A DNA stretch of 64,000 bases, from NCBI RefSeq assembly GCF_016908465.1, contig NZ_JAFBDY010000011.1, positions 1 through 64,000 of the forward strand, written 5' to 3'. Position 1 is the first letter of the stretch; each line of letters opens with the position of its first letter. The notes beneath the pieces are model-generated. The model did not search any database. It worked only from the letters and a program-made list of their open reading frames with translations, and was not told the DNA's origin. Of the stretch, positions 27,251 through 35,340 are shown piece after piece. Origin of the DNA: Lysinibacillus composti (GTDB taxonomy: Bacteria > Bacillota > Bacilli > Bacillales_A > Planococcaceae). Both the position numbers and the translations under genes were made by a program.

Positions 27251-29050
27251 CTATGTCCCTTTTGCCACTTTTCGACGTAGGAATCTCGGACTATTCCAAA
27301 GTTGGATCCAACTTTTTAAAGCCGTGATGACAATAATTAGACCCAGTATCAACATAATGATCGATAGTATTCCATTTAATACAGAATATCCGGCTGCGGC
27401 ACTGTTCCAATAAACATTTTTAACCATCCAAATTCCTGCCACATTGACCGTAATATATAAATATACTAAAGGAATAATACAAGTTAAAACATAGATTCGT
27501 TTATCAGCCATTTTTAAAATGACGGTTGCACCAAGTACTAAGCCAATTGAGGCCATCAATTGATTTGATACCCCAAATAACGCCCAGATTGGACCTATTT
27601 CACCTGAGTACAATAAATACCCCCACATTAAACAAGCTAATGCACTAGCAAATATAGTACCAGGAACCCAATCTGTCCGCTTTAGTGGTTTTATAACGTC
27701 TCCTAAGAAGTCTTGAATTAAATAACGGGCCACTCTTGTTCCTGCATCAATGGCTGTTAAAATAAATACTGCCTCAAACATAATGACGAACTGATAGAAG
27801 TAGGTTGATAATCCACTAAACCAGGGAATTCCTGTAAAAATTTGTGTCATCCCTACGGCAAGAGATACCGCACCACCTGTTCGTCCTTCTAAATCTATTC
27901 CAACACTTTGAGAAAGTGCTGGTAAGTTGACTACTTCCATACCTAATGTTGCAAAGACTGCAGGTGCAGCATTAATTGCAAAATAGTCACCTGGATGTAA
28001 TGCTGTTGCAGCTATAAGCGCCATCACCCCTACTAAACTTTCAACAAGCATAGCGCCAAATCCTACTACACGAATGTCTTCCCATCTATTTAACATTTTT
28101 GGTGTTGTTCCTGACCCTATAAATGCATGGAATCCAGAAATTGCTCCACACGCGATTGTAATAGAAACGAATGGCCAAACAGGTCCTGCAATAATTGGTC
28201 CTCCACCGTGAACGAACTCAGTAACCGCTGGGAATTGTATAACTGGGTTCACAAAGAAGACGCCAATGATTAATGCAATAAACACACCAATTTTCATGAA
28301 ACTACTTAAATAATCTCGTGGAGCCAGTAAAAACCATACAGGTAAAGCAGCTGCAAAGAATGCATAAATAGGTAAAATAATAGCTAATGTTTGACGATCG
28401 AATGTCAAGAAATCACCAATTGCAGTTCCTTGTATATATGGTCCAACAAAGACACCGATTAATAATAAAATAAAACCAATTGCTGAAGTGACGACTAGAT
28501 TCCCGGTTTTTTTATACGCAATTCCGACAAGCATGGCAATTGGAATCGTAATCGCAACAGCAAATGTACCCCATGGATTTCTTTCTAATGCCCCAAGAAC
28601 AACCATCGACAAGCCAGCCATTGTAATAGTAATGATAAACAGCATGGCTAGACCCGTACAAAAACCTGCCACTGGGCCCAATTCTTCTTTCATAACCTCT
28701 GAAAGTGATTTACCTTGTCGTCTCATGGAGGCAAATAACACCACTGCATCATGAACTGCTCCACCAATTACTGCACCAATTAACAACCATAAGAGACCTG
28801 GTAAATAACCAAATTGAGCAGCTAAAACAGGTCCTACAAGTGGACCAGCAGCAGCAATTGCAGCAAAGTGATGACCAAATGCAACCCATTTATTTGTTGG
28901 TACATAGTCTTTTCCATCATTTAATTTATGTGCAGGAGTAGGTGTATTATCATTGATTTTCAACACTTTTTTCGTGAAAAAATAACCATATAATCGGTAA
29001 CCAATCACCAGTACACAAATAGCACCAATTACAATAGATAATGCATTCAT
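27251..29050 (-). CDS. cstA: carbon starvation protein CstA (peptide/pyruvate transporter family)
   Basis: A 599-residue polytopic protein (about 16 helices) of the CstA family. Typical segments: HHFAAIAAAGPLVGPVLAAQFG (about 60-81), the GGAVHDAVVLFASMRRQGKS loop, FHAFIGSGTTPKM and the conserved TRVARYLIQDF stretch near 440. Family members take up peptides or pyruvate, with expression rising on carbon limitation. AATGGGGG precedes the ATG. A cre-like site lies 320 bp upstream, and a structured element occupies the intervening region. Confidence 0.93.
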   Translation of the reverse strand: MNALSIVIGAICVLVIGYRLYGYFFTKKVLKINDNTPTPAHKLNDGKDYVPTNKWVAFGHHFAAIAAAGPLVGPVLAAQFGYLPGLLWLLIGAVIGGAVHDAVVLFASMRRQGKSLSEVMKEELGPVAGFCTGLAMLFIITITMAGLSMVVLGALERNPWGTFAVAITIPIAMLVGIAYKKTGNLVVTSAIGFILLLIGVFVGPYIQGTAIGDFLTFDRQTLAIILPIYAFFAAALPVWFLLAPRDYLSSFMKIGVFIALIIGVFFVNPVIQFPAVTEFVHGGGPIIAGPVWPFVSITIACGAISGFHAFIGSGTTPKMLNRWEDIRVVGFGAMLVESLVGVMALIAATALHPGDYFAINAAPAVFATLGMEVVNLPALSQSVGIDLEGRTGGAVSLAVGMTQIFTGIPWFSGLSTYFYQFVIMFEAVFILTAIDAGTRVARYLIQDFLGDVIKPLKRTDWVPGTIFASALACLMWGYLLYSGEIGPIWALFGVSNQLMASIGLVLGATVILKMADKRIYVLTCIIPLVYLYITVNVAGIWMVKNVYWNSAAAGYSVLNGILSIIMLILGLIIVITALKSWIQLWNSPRFLRRKVAKGT

Positions 29051-29078
29051 AATGAACCCCCATTAAGGAAAAGTGGAG

Positions 29079-29294
29079 AACGCCCGTTTAGCTCCGCGAC
29101 GGCAAAAACGCGACGTCCTATCGCATTGCCGTCATGACTCACATCGTGTGAGCCTCAACAACTGGAGGAAACCACAAGAGGACGCTTTTTGCACCTGTCG
29201 CTTCACTTTCGGCGCAGAAAATTATATGGTTTCAATGAAACCATATAATTTTTGTCCTCGAAGGGGTTTTCGAAGTTGTCGAGGAGCTGGCGTT
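29079..29294. repeat. GC-rich structured intergenic element, copy 1
   Basis: A possible structured RNA or DNA element between the Nudix gene and cstA. The outer stem is AACGCC and AGCTCCGCGAC (29079-29100) against GTCGAGGAGCTGGCGTT (29278-29294), with a 5-nt bulge and one mismatch. Inside, hairpin A is an 8-bp stem (GACGGCAA at 29098-29105 with TTGCCGTC at 29126-29133) enclosing 20 nt. After the linker ATGA comes hairpin B, CTCACA-TCG-TGTGAG (29138-29152). A 16-bp hairpin follows at 29218-29252. Two related elements lie at 32786 and 35747. Confidence 0.7.
29218..29254. terminator. hairpin with terminator features inside element copy 1
   Basis: A 16-bp perfect stem (AAAATTATATGGTTTC with its complement) and a 3-nt loop, with T residues after it on both strands. 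It could end the minus-strand Nudix transcript, whose stop codon lies 200 bp away. Confidence 0.65.
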
Positions 29295-29372
29295 CGCAAC
29301 TAGACACTGTTCAACTTCGAAAATTTATACTCTCCAATGAACAAAATTGACTTATGATTTACACCCAAAACA

Positions 29373-29386
29373 AGTAAACGCTTTAA
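29373..29386. promoter_or_regulatory. cre-like (CcpA) site upstream of cstA
   Basis: AGTAAACGCTTTAA matches the cre consensus TGWAANCGNTNWCA at 12 of 14 positions. CcpA represses carbon-limitation genes in Bacillales, and cstA is a plausible target. It lies 323 bp before the cstA start, separated from it by the structured element. Confidence 0.45.
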
Positions 29387-29451
29387 AAGTTGCTCGAGCA
29401 CTTTCCCAAAATTTATGAATGTCATAATCCAAACATGCTAATTATTTTTTC

Positions 29452-29949
29452 CTAATTATTGAAAAATAATCTATAAGTCGAGTATTCAAAAACTTCTCCT
29501 GGGTTAATATCATCTTTTCGAAATAGTTGATGTTTTACAAGTTCATTACTTGCCATTTCCCTAAGCATTACAGATGCCTCGCCACCGTGAACAATTTCTT
29601 CAATTGATAACCATTTTGCCTCAAATAATTCACTTTCTTGAATTGTGATTTTTTGATCTGGATCAATCGGTTTGCAATAAAATATTGCCATGTTGTCACT
29701 TATAACTTCTCTGATAACCCCCGTCCTCAATCCAATCAATCCTGTTACTTCACATTCAATACCTGTTTCTTCTTTTACTTCCCGAACCACTGCCTCATCT
29801 GCAGTCTCACCTTCCTTAACAAACCCTGCAGGTAATGACCACACTCCTTTAAGTCCACTATAGCGTTTTTTCACAACTAGCCATTGACCATTCGCGTTAA
29901 TTACAACTCCAGCTGCTCCAAGCCACACTTTCCCTCGATCTCGTCCCAT
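29452..29949 (-). CDS. Nudix hydrolase
   Basis: A 165-residue hydrolase of nucleoside diphosphates linked to another moiety. The complete Nudix box GX5EX7REUXEEXGU is visible as GFVKEGETADEAV then REVKEETGIE (about 42-64), with the metal-binding REVKEE core. The preceding SLPAG segment is typical. The substrate cannot be inferred. GAAAGGTGAT precedes the ATG. It stands alone, flanked by large gaps. Confidence 0.88.
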   Translation of the reverse strand: MGRDRGKVWLGAAGVVINANGQWLVVKKRYSGLKGVWSLPAGFVKEGETADEAVVREVKEETGIECEVTGLIGLRTGVIREVISDNMAIFYCKPIDPDQKITIQESELFEAKWLSIEEIVHGGEASVMLREMASNELVKHQLFRKDDINPGEVFEYSTYRLFFNN

Positions 29950-30263
29950 TTTCCATCACCTTTCAGTATGTAAGTAAATATATTATACAGTTTTTATTTA
30001 ACTAACAATGAATTTCCTACTGACCTATGAACAAAAAAACTCTTTAATTTTGCTCATGAATACATGATCAATTAAAGAGGTAGCGAGGAATAAAATCCAT
30101 TTTCGCATTTGTATTTAAATCTATGTATTTACACAGTATCTATATGCCAGTGAACATAGTTTTATAGTTCCTCAAACTTCCAATATTAGGAATTATCTTT
30201 TATACTATTATTATTTGTAAAGAAACTTCAGTAATAGATTGAAAGAATTGAGGAGAAATTAAG
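29950..30263. other. intergenic region between Nudix and SLH genes
   Basis: About 310 bp between divergent genes. It holds the terminator-like hairpin at 30033-30079 (listed separately) and presumably both promoters. A TATACTATTATTATT stretch near 30201 may be part of the SLH promoter. No gene is seen. Confidence 0.5.
30033..30079 (-). terminator. orphan terminator-like hairpin upstream of the Nudix gene
   Basis: Minus-strand CTCTTTAATT pairs with AATTAAAGAG around an inner CATG...CATG stem and is followed by seven T residues. No minus-strand gene ends here; it lies 84 bp before the Nudix start codon. It could be a leader attenuator or end an unannotated small RNA. Confidence 0.6.
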
Positions 30264-31337
30264 TTGAAAAGAATAACGAAGAATTTAGCTACAGTTGGAC
30301 TTGTAGGAGGAATACTGTTTAGTTCTCTTGGTACTGGTAATGCAGCAGCACAAGTACATTACAAGGATGTAAACAAATCTGATAACTTCTATAATTCAGT
30401 TGAGTACTTACTAGAAGATGGAGCGATTAGCCAAACACTCCCTAAATTCAGACCCTATGAAAATATTACACGCGGTCAATTTGCAAGTATCTATACAAAA
30501 CTATATCATCATACTTTTCAATTAAAAGGATTAGGTGAAACGAAATTTAATGATGTCCCAAAAACTAACCAATATTATGAATTTATTGATACCTTAGTTA
30601 GAAATAGAATTATGAGTGGATATGGATATTGGGCAGAAACATTTGGGGTTAATGATTCTTTAACTCGTGGCCAAGTTGCTGGTATATTAGTAAGCAACCA
30701 TCTTCCAGCTATTTCTAAGGAATTATATAAAGAACGTGGCGGTGAAGTATCTGATATATTTGATGGTAAGAACTTTAAAGGCCAGTGGGGAGAAGCTTTA
30801 GCAACACTTGATTATTTAGGGATTATGAGTGGTTATAATGACGATACTTTTAGACCTAATGAACCAATTAAGCGTTCACAGTTTGGTAACATAATGTACA
30901 ATCTTAAAAAATTTAAGGAATCAGGTATAGTTTTTGTTTCTCACGATAGTTTAAATTGGAAATTTGAAAAAGTAAGCTTAACTGAAGAAGAAGCTATACA
31001 GCTTATTAAATCATTTGATAATGATGTAATTTCATTCATTGATGATTATGAAGTTTATAATAATTATCCATTAGGAAGAAACGTACCTGTATATGTTTTT
31101 AAGTTAAAAGAAGGCACATTTACAGTTGGTCATCTTAAAATAATAGTTGAATTTGTTGAAGATCAAATAATTCCTCAACTTATAGGTAGATGGGAATTTA
31201 CAGTTGAAAATATTGAAGAAGATGAATTATCAACTGTCCCTGAGAAATCTAAAACTGAAACACCTTCTGAACCAATAGAAGGTGGTTATGGAGGAGCAAC
31301 TGAATCTCCAGAAGTGACTACTCTTACTCACAAATAA
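30264..31337 (+). CDS. S-layer homology (SLH) domain surface protein
   Basis: A 357-residue exported protein. A signal peptide (about 1-30, cleavage near GNAAAQ) is followed by three SLH repeats: about 31-80 (YKDVNKSDNFYNSVEYL, then ITRGQFA), about 90-145 (FNDVPKTNQYYEFID, LTRGQVA) and about 160-215 (WGEALATLDYLGIMSGYNDD, IKRSQFG). SLH domains bind pyruvylated secondary wall polymer, so the protein is probably held on the cell wall. The C-terminal 140 residues have no recognisable domain and end in a Glu/Pro/Thr-rich tail. It starts at TTG behind GAGGAGAAA. Confidence 0.88.
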   Translation: MKRITKNLATVGLVGGILFSSLGTGNAAAQVHYKDVNKSDNFYNSVEYLLEDGAISQTLPKFRPYENITRGQFASIYTKLYHHTFQLKGLGETKFNDVPKTNQYYEFIDTLVRNRIMSGYGYWAETFGVNDSLTRGQVAGILVSNHLPAISKELYKERGGEVSDIFDGKNFKGQWGEALATLDYLGIMSGYNDDTFRPNEPIKRSQFGNIMYNLKKFKESGIVFVSHDSLNWKFEKVSLTEEEAIQLIKSFDNDVISFIDDYEVYNNYPLGRNVPVYVFKLKEGTFTVGHLKIIVEFVEDQIIPQLIGRWEFTVENIEEDELSTVPEKSKTETPSEPIEGGYGGATESPEVTTLTHK

Positions 31338-31367
31338 CTACCGTAACCAAAGAAATAACTATTAAAT

Positions 31368-31396
31368 AATCCATGAGAATTCTCTCGTGGATTTTT
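31368..31396 (+). terminator. terminator of the SLH gene
   Basis: AATCCATGAGA pairs with TCTCGTGGATT (one T-G pair, 4-nt loop), followed by TTTTCTTTTT. Confidence 0.85.
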
Positions 31397-31408
31397 CTTT
31401 TTAAGAAA

Positions 31409-31456
31409 TAAAAAGTCTCCTTTATCTGCTATTGTTTTAGCAAATAGAAGAGACTT
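31409..31456 (-). terminator. possible terminator of yutM
   Basis: Minus-strand AAGTCTC pairs with GAGACTT around a long imperfect inner stem, followed by TTTATTTC. It lies about 90 bp after the yutM stop codon. Confidence 0.65.
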
Positions 31457-31543
31457 GTACTTTACTTACCATTCTTAGTAGAACAGTAGTTATTTTATTT
31501 TTGGATTCTGTATTAATAGATTACAATATCCTTTTTATCGTGA

Positions 31544-31918
31544 TTATTCACAAACTTCTGGCGTACCTTCAACTTTAGCTGTTCTAAATGACGTACCGCA
31601 GCCACATGATGCAATGGCATTTGGATTAACGATGGTGAATCCGCCGCCCATTAGTGATTGCTTATAATCAATTTTCGTTCCCATTAAGATTGGTGCATCT
31701 TCGCGGGAAACAATAATTTTTAATCCATGTTGTTCATCAAGAAAATCATCTTCTGATTTATTTTGATCGAAATTCATACCGTATGATAGACCACTACATC
31801 CGCCACCATGAACAGCAACTCTTAGGAATGAACCTTCTTCTTCATTATGTTTTTGCATTTCTTTCACACGAAATGCAGCTGATTCTGTTAACTCAATAAC
31901 TTGTTTTTCATTTGTCAT
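31544..31918 (-). CDS. yutM: HesB/IscA family A-type Fe-S carrier (YutM/SufA-like)
   Basis: A 124-residue A-type iron-sulfur carrier that delivers clusters to apoproteins. The three conserved cysteines are visible: one in HGGGCSGLSY and two in the C-terminal SCGCG motif. The C-terminal SFRTAKVEG tail follows. The ATG at 31918 is preferred over an in-frame GTG at 31927 that lies within the AAGGAAGG ribosome binding site. It belongs functionally with the suf operon and YutI elsewhere in the window. B. subtilis calls it YutM/SufA. Confidence 0.92.
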   Translation of the reverse strand: MTNEKQVIELTESAAFRVKEMQKHNEEEGSFLRVAVHGGGCSGLSYGMNFDQNKSEDDFLDEQHGLKIIVSREDAPILMGTKIDYKQSLMGGGFTIVNPNAIASCGCGTSFRTAKVEGTPEVCE

Positions 31919-32076
31919 CCCTGTCACCTTCCTTCTTACTTAATATAATACCAATTAAATCAACTGTGTTACAAGAAAACTGATTCTGACGAAAATAGGA
32001 AAATATCATTAGTACATGCGCCGTTTGGAATGATATAATAGTCTTACAAATTTGCTATTTTAGGGGAGATATACCT

Positions 32077-32775
32077 ATGGAAATATCACCGTTTTATGAA
32101 AAAAAAGTGGTTTGCTTAAATTGTAAAGATACATTTCCCACATTAAAGGTTCGATCTAAATTTATTAAGGTAGCTCATTCGGATAGCGATTTTCGTCCTA
32201 TATATTCTGATTCAAATGTGAATGCATTATTCTATAATGTTTTTGTTTGTGAACATTGCGGATTTTCTTTTACTGAAGATTTCTCAAAATATTTTGCACC
32301 TGGTATAAAGGAAGAAATCGAACGTAAAATTACACAGAAGTGGGTTCCGCATAGTTTTAGTGGTGAGCGTACTATTTCACAAGCACTTCAAGCTTATCAA
32401 CTGGCACTCGTTTGTGGGTCAATTAAAAAAGAAAAGTTTGTTGCACTTGCTGGCCTAGCACTTCGTATAGGTTGGTTATACCGCGCATTAGAAAATGATA
32501 TGCAAGAACAACGCTTTTTATCATTAGCACGTGACCTCTACATTGACTGTTATTCAACTGAGGATTTCGCTGGAACGCCTATGTCTGCAACACGTGTCAC
32601 ATATATGATTGCAGAACTTTCAAGACGTATTGGAGATTTAGAAACTGCAACTAGATATTTCTCTAAGGTAATTGAAAACCAACGAATTGGTGGAGAAGTA
32701 AAATTGATTGAAATGGCTAAAGATCAATGGCAATTCGTTCGTGAAGAACGAGAAAAACTTAGTAAAGCTCAGTAA
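32077..32775 (+). CDS. DUF2225 family protein with zinc-ribbon-like cysteines
   Basis: A 232-residue cytosolic protein. The N-terminal part has two CxxC pairs, CLNC (14-17) and CEHC (about 58-61), consistent with a zinc ribbon. The C-terminal two-thirds is helical, with TPR-like repeats (ALQAYQLAL, ARDLYIDCY, ATRYFSKVIE). This is the DUF2225 pattern; the function is unknown. AGGGGAGAT precedes the ATG. It is monocistronic. The structured element copy 2 follows directly. Confidence 0.82.
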   Translation: MEISPFYEKKVVCLNCKDTFPTLKVRSKFIKVAHSDSDFRPIYSDSNVNALFYNVFVCEHCGFSFTEDFSKYFAPGIKEEIERKITQKWVPHSFSGERTISQALQAYQLALVCGSIKKEKFVALAGLALRIGWLYRALENDMQEQRFLSLARDLYIDCYSTEDFAGTPMSATRVTYMIAELSRRIGDLETATRYFSKVIENQRIGGEVKLIEMAKDQWQFVREEREKLSKAQ

Positions 32776-32785
32776 GCAAAACGGA

Positions 32786-33000
32786 GGTAGCTCGTTCACA
32801 CCCGCCTTGGTAAACGCTACATGCGCGAGCAATGCTGACCTGGCTCACATCGTTTGAGCCTCAAGCGCTGTCCGACAATAACGCCACGTCGTGTAGCATT
32901 GTCTTCACTCGTACATCCTTGTACTTCGGAGACACTACCCGTGATAGTGTTGAGCCGATCTCGAGGGTGTAGCCGCTTAGCTAGACAATGGTTCAATCTC
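32786..33000. repeat. GC-rich structured intergenic element, copy 2
   Basis: A GC-rich block between convergent genes. Hairpin B-like GGCTCA at 32842 pairs with TGAGCC (ending 32860) and has the ACATCG loop. Hairpin A-like GACAA (32874-32878) pairs with TTGTC (32899-32903) and encloses the same 20-nt segment seen in the other copies. Further hairpins are GTACA-TCCT-TGTAC (32911-32924) and ACACTA with TAGTGT. Possible closing pairs are TAGCT (32788-32792) with AGCTA (about 32979-32983). The order of hairpins A and B is reversed relative to copies 1 and 3. Confidence 0.6.
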
Positions 33001-33022
33001 CCAAATATAGTTGTTTACCACT

Positions 33023-33056
33023 AAAAAACCCGACTCGTAAAATAGAGTCGGGTTTA
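33023..33056. terminator. bidirectional terminator at the 3' end of yutI
   Basis: AACCCGACTC pairs perfectly with GAGTCGGGTT across an 8-nt loop, with A residues before and T residues after. Confidence 0.9.
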
Positions 33057-33064
33057 AATATCTA

Positions 33065-33301
33065 TTAAAATACTTGTTCTACTTCGATAATTCCTGGTAC
33101 CTCTTCTAAAAGAGCACGCTCAATTCCGGCTTTAAGTGTGATTGTTGAACTTGGGCAGCTTCCACATGCTCCTAATAGGCGAAGTCTTACAATGCCATCC
33201 TCAACATCTACTAATTCACAGTCTCCACCGTCGCGTAATAAGAACGGACGTAATTTATCTAAAACTTCTTGTACTTGTTCTTTTTGTTCTAATTCTGTCA
33301 T
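33065..33301 (-). CDS. yutI: NifU C-terminal domain Fe-S scaffold (YutI)
   Basis: A 78-residue protein consisting only of the NifU-like C-terminal domain, with the cluster-binding CxxC motif in GACGSCPSS. It also shows [15 protein letters not shown], the typical N-terminal segment. It carries or transfers Fe-S clusters; B. subtilis YutI is the counterpart. AAAGAAAGGAG precedes the ATG. It lies divergent to yuzD, as in B. subtilis where yuzD and yutI are adjacent. Confidence 0.92.
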   Translation of the reverse strand: MTELEQKEQVQEVLDKLRPFLLRDGGDCELVDVEDGIVRLRLLGACGSCPSSTITLKAGIERALLEEVPGIIEVEQVF

Positions 33302-33383
33302 TTCCCTCGACTCCTTTCTTTAAAATTATTATAATGTGAACAAGAGAAAAAATCCATTATAGAGTGATGAAAGGTTGATTTAA

Positions 33384-33713
33384 TTGAAAACTCAGAAACC
33401 AATAATAGAAATTTTTGGTGCAGAAATTATTTGTGCAAGTTGTGTGAACGCACCATCTTCAATCGATACATATGAATGGCTTCAAGCAGCTATAAGCCGT
33501 AAGTATCCAAATCAACCATTTACTATTCGTTATATCGATATTGAAAAGCCAACTGAGAATGATCGTGATCAAGAGTGGGCCACTCGTATTCTCGATGATG
33601 AGTTCTTCTACCCTCTTGTTTTAATTAATGATGAAGTCATCGGAGAAGGATATATTCAACTGAAACCTGTTTTCGCAGCACTTGAAAAACTCGGGTTTAC
33701 AGCTGCAGAATAA
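33384..33713 (+). CDS. yuzD: YuzD family protein (DUF1462)
   Basis: A 109-residue thioredoxin-fold-like protein: PIIEIFGAEIICASCVNAPSS near the N-terminus holds a CxxC pair (ICASCV), and the FYPLVLINDEVIGEGYIQL segment resembles the cis-Pro part of thioredoxin-like folds. The function is unknown; its position among Fe-S genes suggests a thiol or cluster-related role (inference). It starts at TTG behind GAAAGGTTG. It is convergent with yutJ through a shared terminator. Confidence 0.85.
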   Translation: MKTQKPIIEIFGAEIICASCVNAPSSIDTYEWLQAAISRKYPNQPFTIRYIDIEKPTENDRDQEWATRILDDEFFYPLVLINDEVIGEGYIQLKPVFAALEKLGFTAAE

Positions 33714-33719
33714 CGAACA

Positions 33720-33755
33720 TAAAAGAAGGTAACCATATGAGTTACCTTCTTTTAT
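33720..33755. terminator. bidirectional terminator between yuzD and yutJ
   Basis: AAAAGAAGGTAAC pairs perfectly with GTTACCTTCTTTT across a 7-nt loop. Confidence 0.93.
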
Positions 33756-33756
33756 A

Positions 33757-34830
33757 TTATATTGAGTCTGTTTGTCGTTTATACATCCATAAAAATCCTG
33801 ATTTCATTAAACGAGCAATACGACCCGTAACAGTTTTATCTGCTAAATAAACAAACCCTTGTTTTTTACCTAAAGCACCCATAAATCCTTTAAGTTTAAT
33901 TTCAGGCATTGTTTCAGGTAATTCTTGATTATTCCAACGTAGTTTTAATACCCTTACAACTCGTTCGGCTTGTTCTTCGGCTAATTGTGCACTTGCAGGT
34001 AACTTTGAAGATGCACAATCTCCAATTACAAACACATGTTCATCATTTGGTAAGGTAAAGTATTGATTAACGATTGGACGACCGTTGCGATCTTTTTCCA
34101 CTTCCATATCACGAACGATTTTTACTGGTTGAACTCCAGCAGTCCAAACGATAGAATCTACTTCAATGACTTGATCGTGGTTATATAAACGACCTGGTTC
34201 GACTTTAGTAATGTTGGATTCTGCAATTACTTCTACATTATTTTTAACGAACCATTGTTTTACATATTTACTTAATTTCTCTGGGAAATCTTTTAATATA
34301 CGTGGTGAACGGTCAAATAGCTTAATATCTAAGTCCGAACGACTTTCACGTAATTCACTTGCAAGTTCAATTCCACTTAATCCTGCCCCTACAATTGCTA
34401 CACTAGATCCTTGTGGTAACCCGCAAAGCTTTTCAAAAGTAATACGCGATTTTGCAATAGTTTGAATGCTATAAGTATATTCTTCAGCACCAGGTACTCC
34501 GTGATACTTATCTTCACATCCTAAACCAATTACTAAGTCATCATATTGAATGATTTGACCATCTTCTAAATGTACGCACTTTTCTTGATTATCAATCTTC
34601 GTAATTTCGCCATACACTTTTCTTAATCTTGTATTTTCAGGAAAATCTACACGTATTTCCTTGTCAGTAGAAGTTCCAGCAGCAAGTGCATAGAATTCTG
34701 TTTTTAAACTATGAAATGGTGTTCGATCAATTAAAATAATTTCTGTATCACCAGGTAATCCATTTGGTAATAAGCGTAACAAAATACGCATATTGCCATA
34801 ACCCCCGCCTAATAAAACCAGTTTTTTCAT
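33757..34830 (-). CDS. yutJ: NADH dehydrogenase-like FAD oxidoreductase (YutJ)
   Basis: A 357-residue type II NADH dehydrogenase-like flavoprotein. FAD-binding GGGYGNMR is at the N-terminus (about 8-15), the NAD(P)H-binding GAGLSGIELASEL in the middle (about 155-167), and the second FAD segment is VFVIGDCASS. No membrane anchor is obvious. It probably oxidises NADH with a quinone or another acceptor. The ATG at 34830 follows GAGGGAGC; a longer frame to 34851 lacks a site. Two Rex boxes and an overlapping promoter 260-320 bp upstream predict control by the NADH/NAD+ ratio. Confidence 0.87.
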   Translation of the reverse strand: MKKLVLLGGGYGNMRILLRLLPNGLPGDTEIILIDRTPFHSLKTEFYALAAGTSTDKEIRVDFPENTRLRKVYGEITKIDNQEKCVHLEDGQIIQYDDLVIGLGCEDKYHGVPGAEEYTYSIQTIAKSRITFEKLCGLPQGSSVAIVGAGLSGIELASELRESRSDLDIKLFDRSPRILKDFPEKLSKYVKQWFVKNNVEVIAESNITKVEPGRLYNHDQVIEVDSIVWTAGVQPVKIVRDMEVEKDRNGRPIVNQYFTLPNDEHVFVIGDCASSKLPASAQLAEEQAERVVRVLKLRWNNQELPETMPEIKLKGFMGALGKKQGFVYLADKTVTGRIARLMKSGFLWMYKRQTDSI

Positions 34831-35096
34831 GTTAAGCTCCCTCAAAATCATATATTCGATAATGTCTCTGGTATTCGAGTTCTGATTTTGAAAAGATTAA
34901 TCTCTTATAACACAGTAATTTTGCTAATGTTATTTGAACGAGACAAATTAAAACAAACGTTTTACCCTTTTCAAATCTGTGACTTCAACCAAAGCTTTTC
35001 TTCATTCTGAAATTTATTTATAAAATAATCTTAGGCAGAATGAAGTATAAAAATACTTTATTACAGAACATGTCGTTCACAAAGAATACATATTTG

Positions 35097-35125
35097 AGTA
35101 TATATCATTGTGAGATACTTCACAA
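35097..35125 (-). promoter_or_regulatory. probable yutJ promoter overlapping a Rex box
   Basis: On the minus strand -35 TTGTGA (35120-35125) and -10 TATACT (35097-35102) are separated by exactly 17 bp. The -35 box and spacer coincide with the Rex-like palindrome at 35108-35125, so a bound repressor would block polymerase. Confidence 0.6.
35108..35125. promoter_or_regulatory. Rex operator, site 1
   Basis: TTGTGAGATACTTCACAA matches the Rex consensus TTGTGAAWWWWTTCACAA except at the seventh base (G for A) and the last spacer base (C for W). Rex is the NADH/NAD+-sensing repressor of Gram-positive bacteria. Confidence 0.75.
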
Positions 35126-35132
35126 GATGTTT

Positions 35133-35150
35133 TTGTGAATAATTTCACAA
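35133..35150. promoter_or_regulatory. Rex operator, site 2 (perfect consensus)
   Basis: TTGTGAATAATTTCACAA matches the Rex consensus TTGTGAAWWWWTTCACAA at every position. It is 25 bp (centre to centre) from site 1, between yutJ and yuzB. Confidence 0.85.
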
Positions 35151-35340
35151 AATTTCATTACGAAAAAACAGGTACTACTCTAATACACTATGTCCTGTAA
35201 GAAAGACTGTATAGCCTATATTCTGGCACAAGATACCTTCCGCAGTGATCAAAAATCCCTTTCTATTTTGATGTTTCACTTTATAGTTTGACGAATGCTT
35301 TAAAAATAGAGTAGCATTGGAATTAAGTGAGGTGACCTAT

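Larger units (their letters stand above)
34831..35340. other. yutJ-yuzB intergenic region with long yutJ leader
   Basis: About 510 bp between divergent genes. From the minus-strand promoter at 35097-35125 the yutJ mRNA would carry a leader of about 260 nt. That leader includes a 10-bp inverted repeat (CTTCATTCTG at 35000-35009 with its complement at 35036-35045) without a T tract. The yuzB promoter must lie in the right half; I cannot place it. No gene is seen. Confidence 0.55.

Noticed and set aside
29073-29303. 76-codon open frame across structured element copy 1
   Set aside because: Its extent coincides with the GC-rich hairpin element, the product is Arg/Cys-rich and unlike a protein, and no ribosome binding site precedes it.
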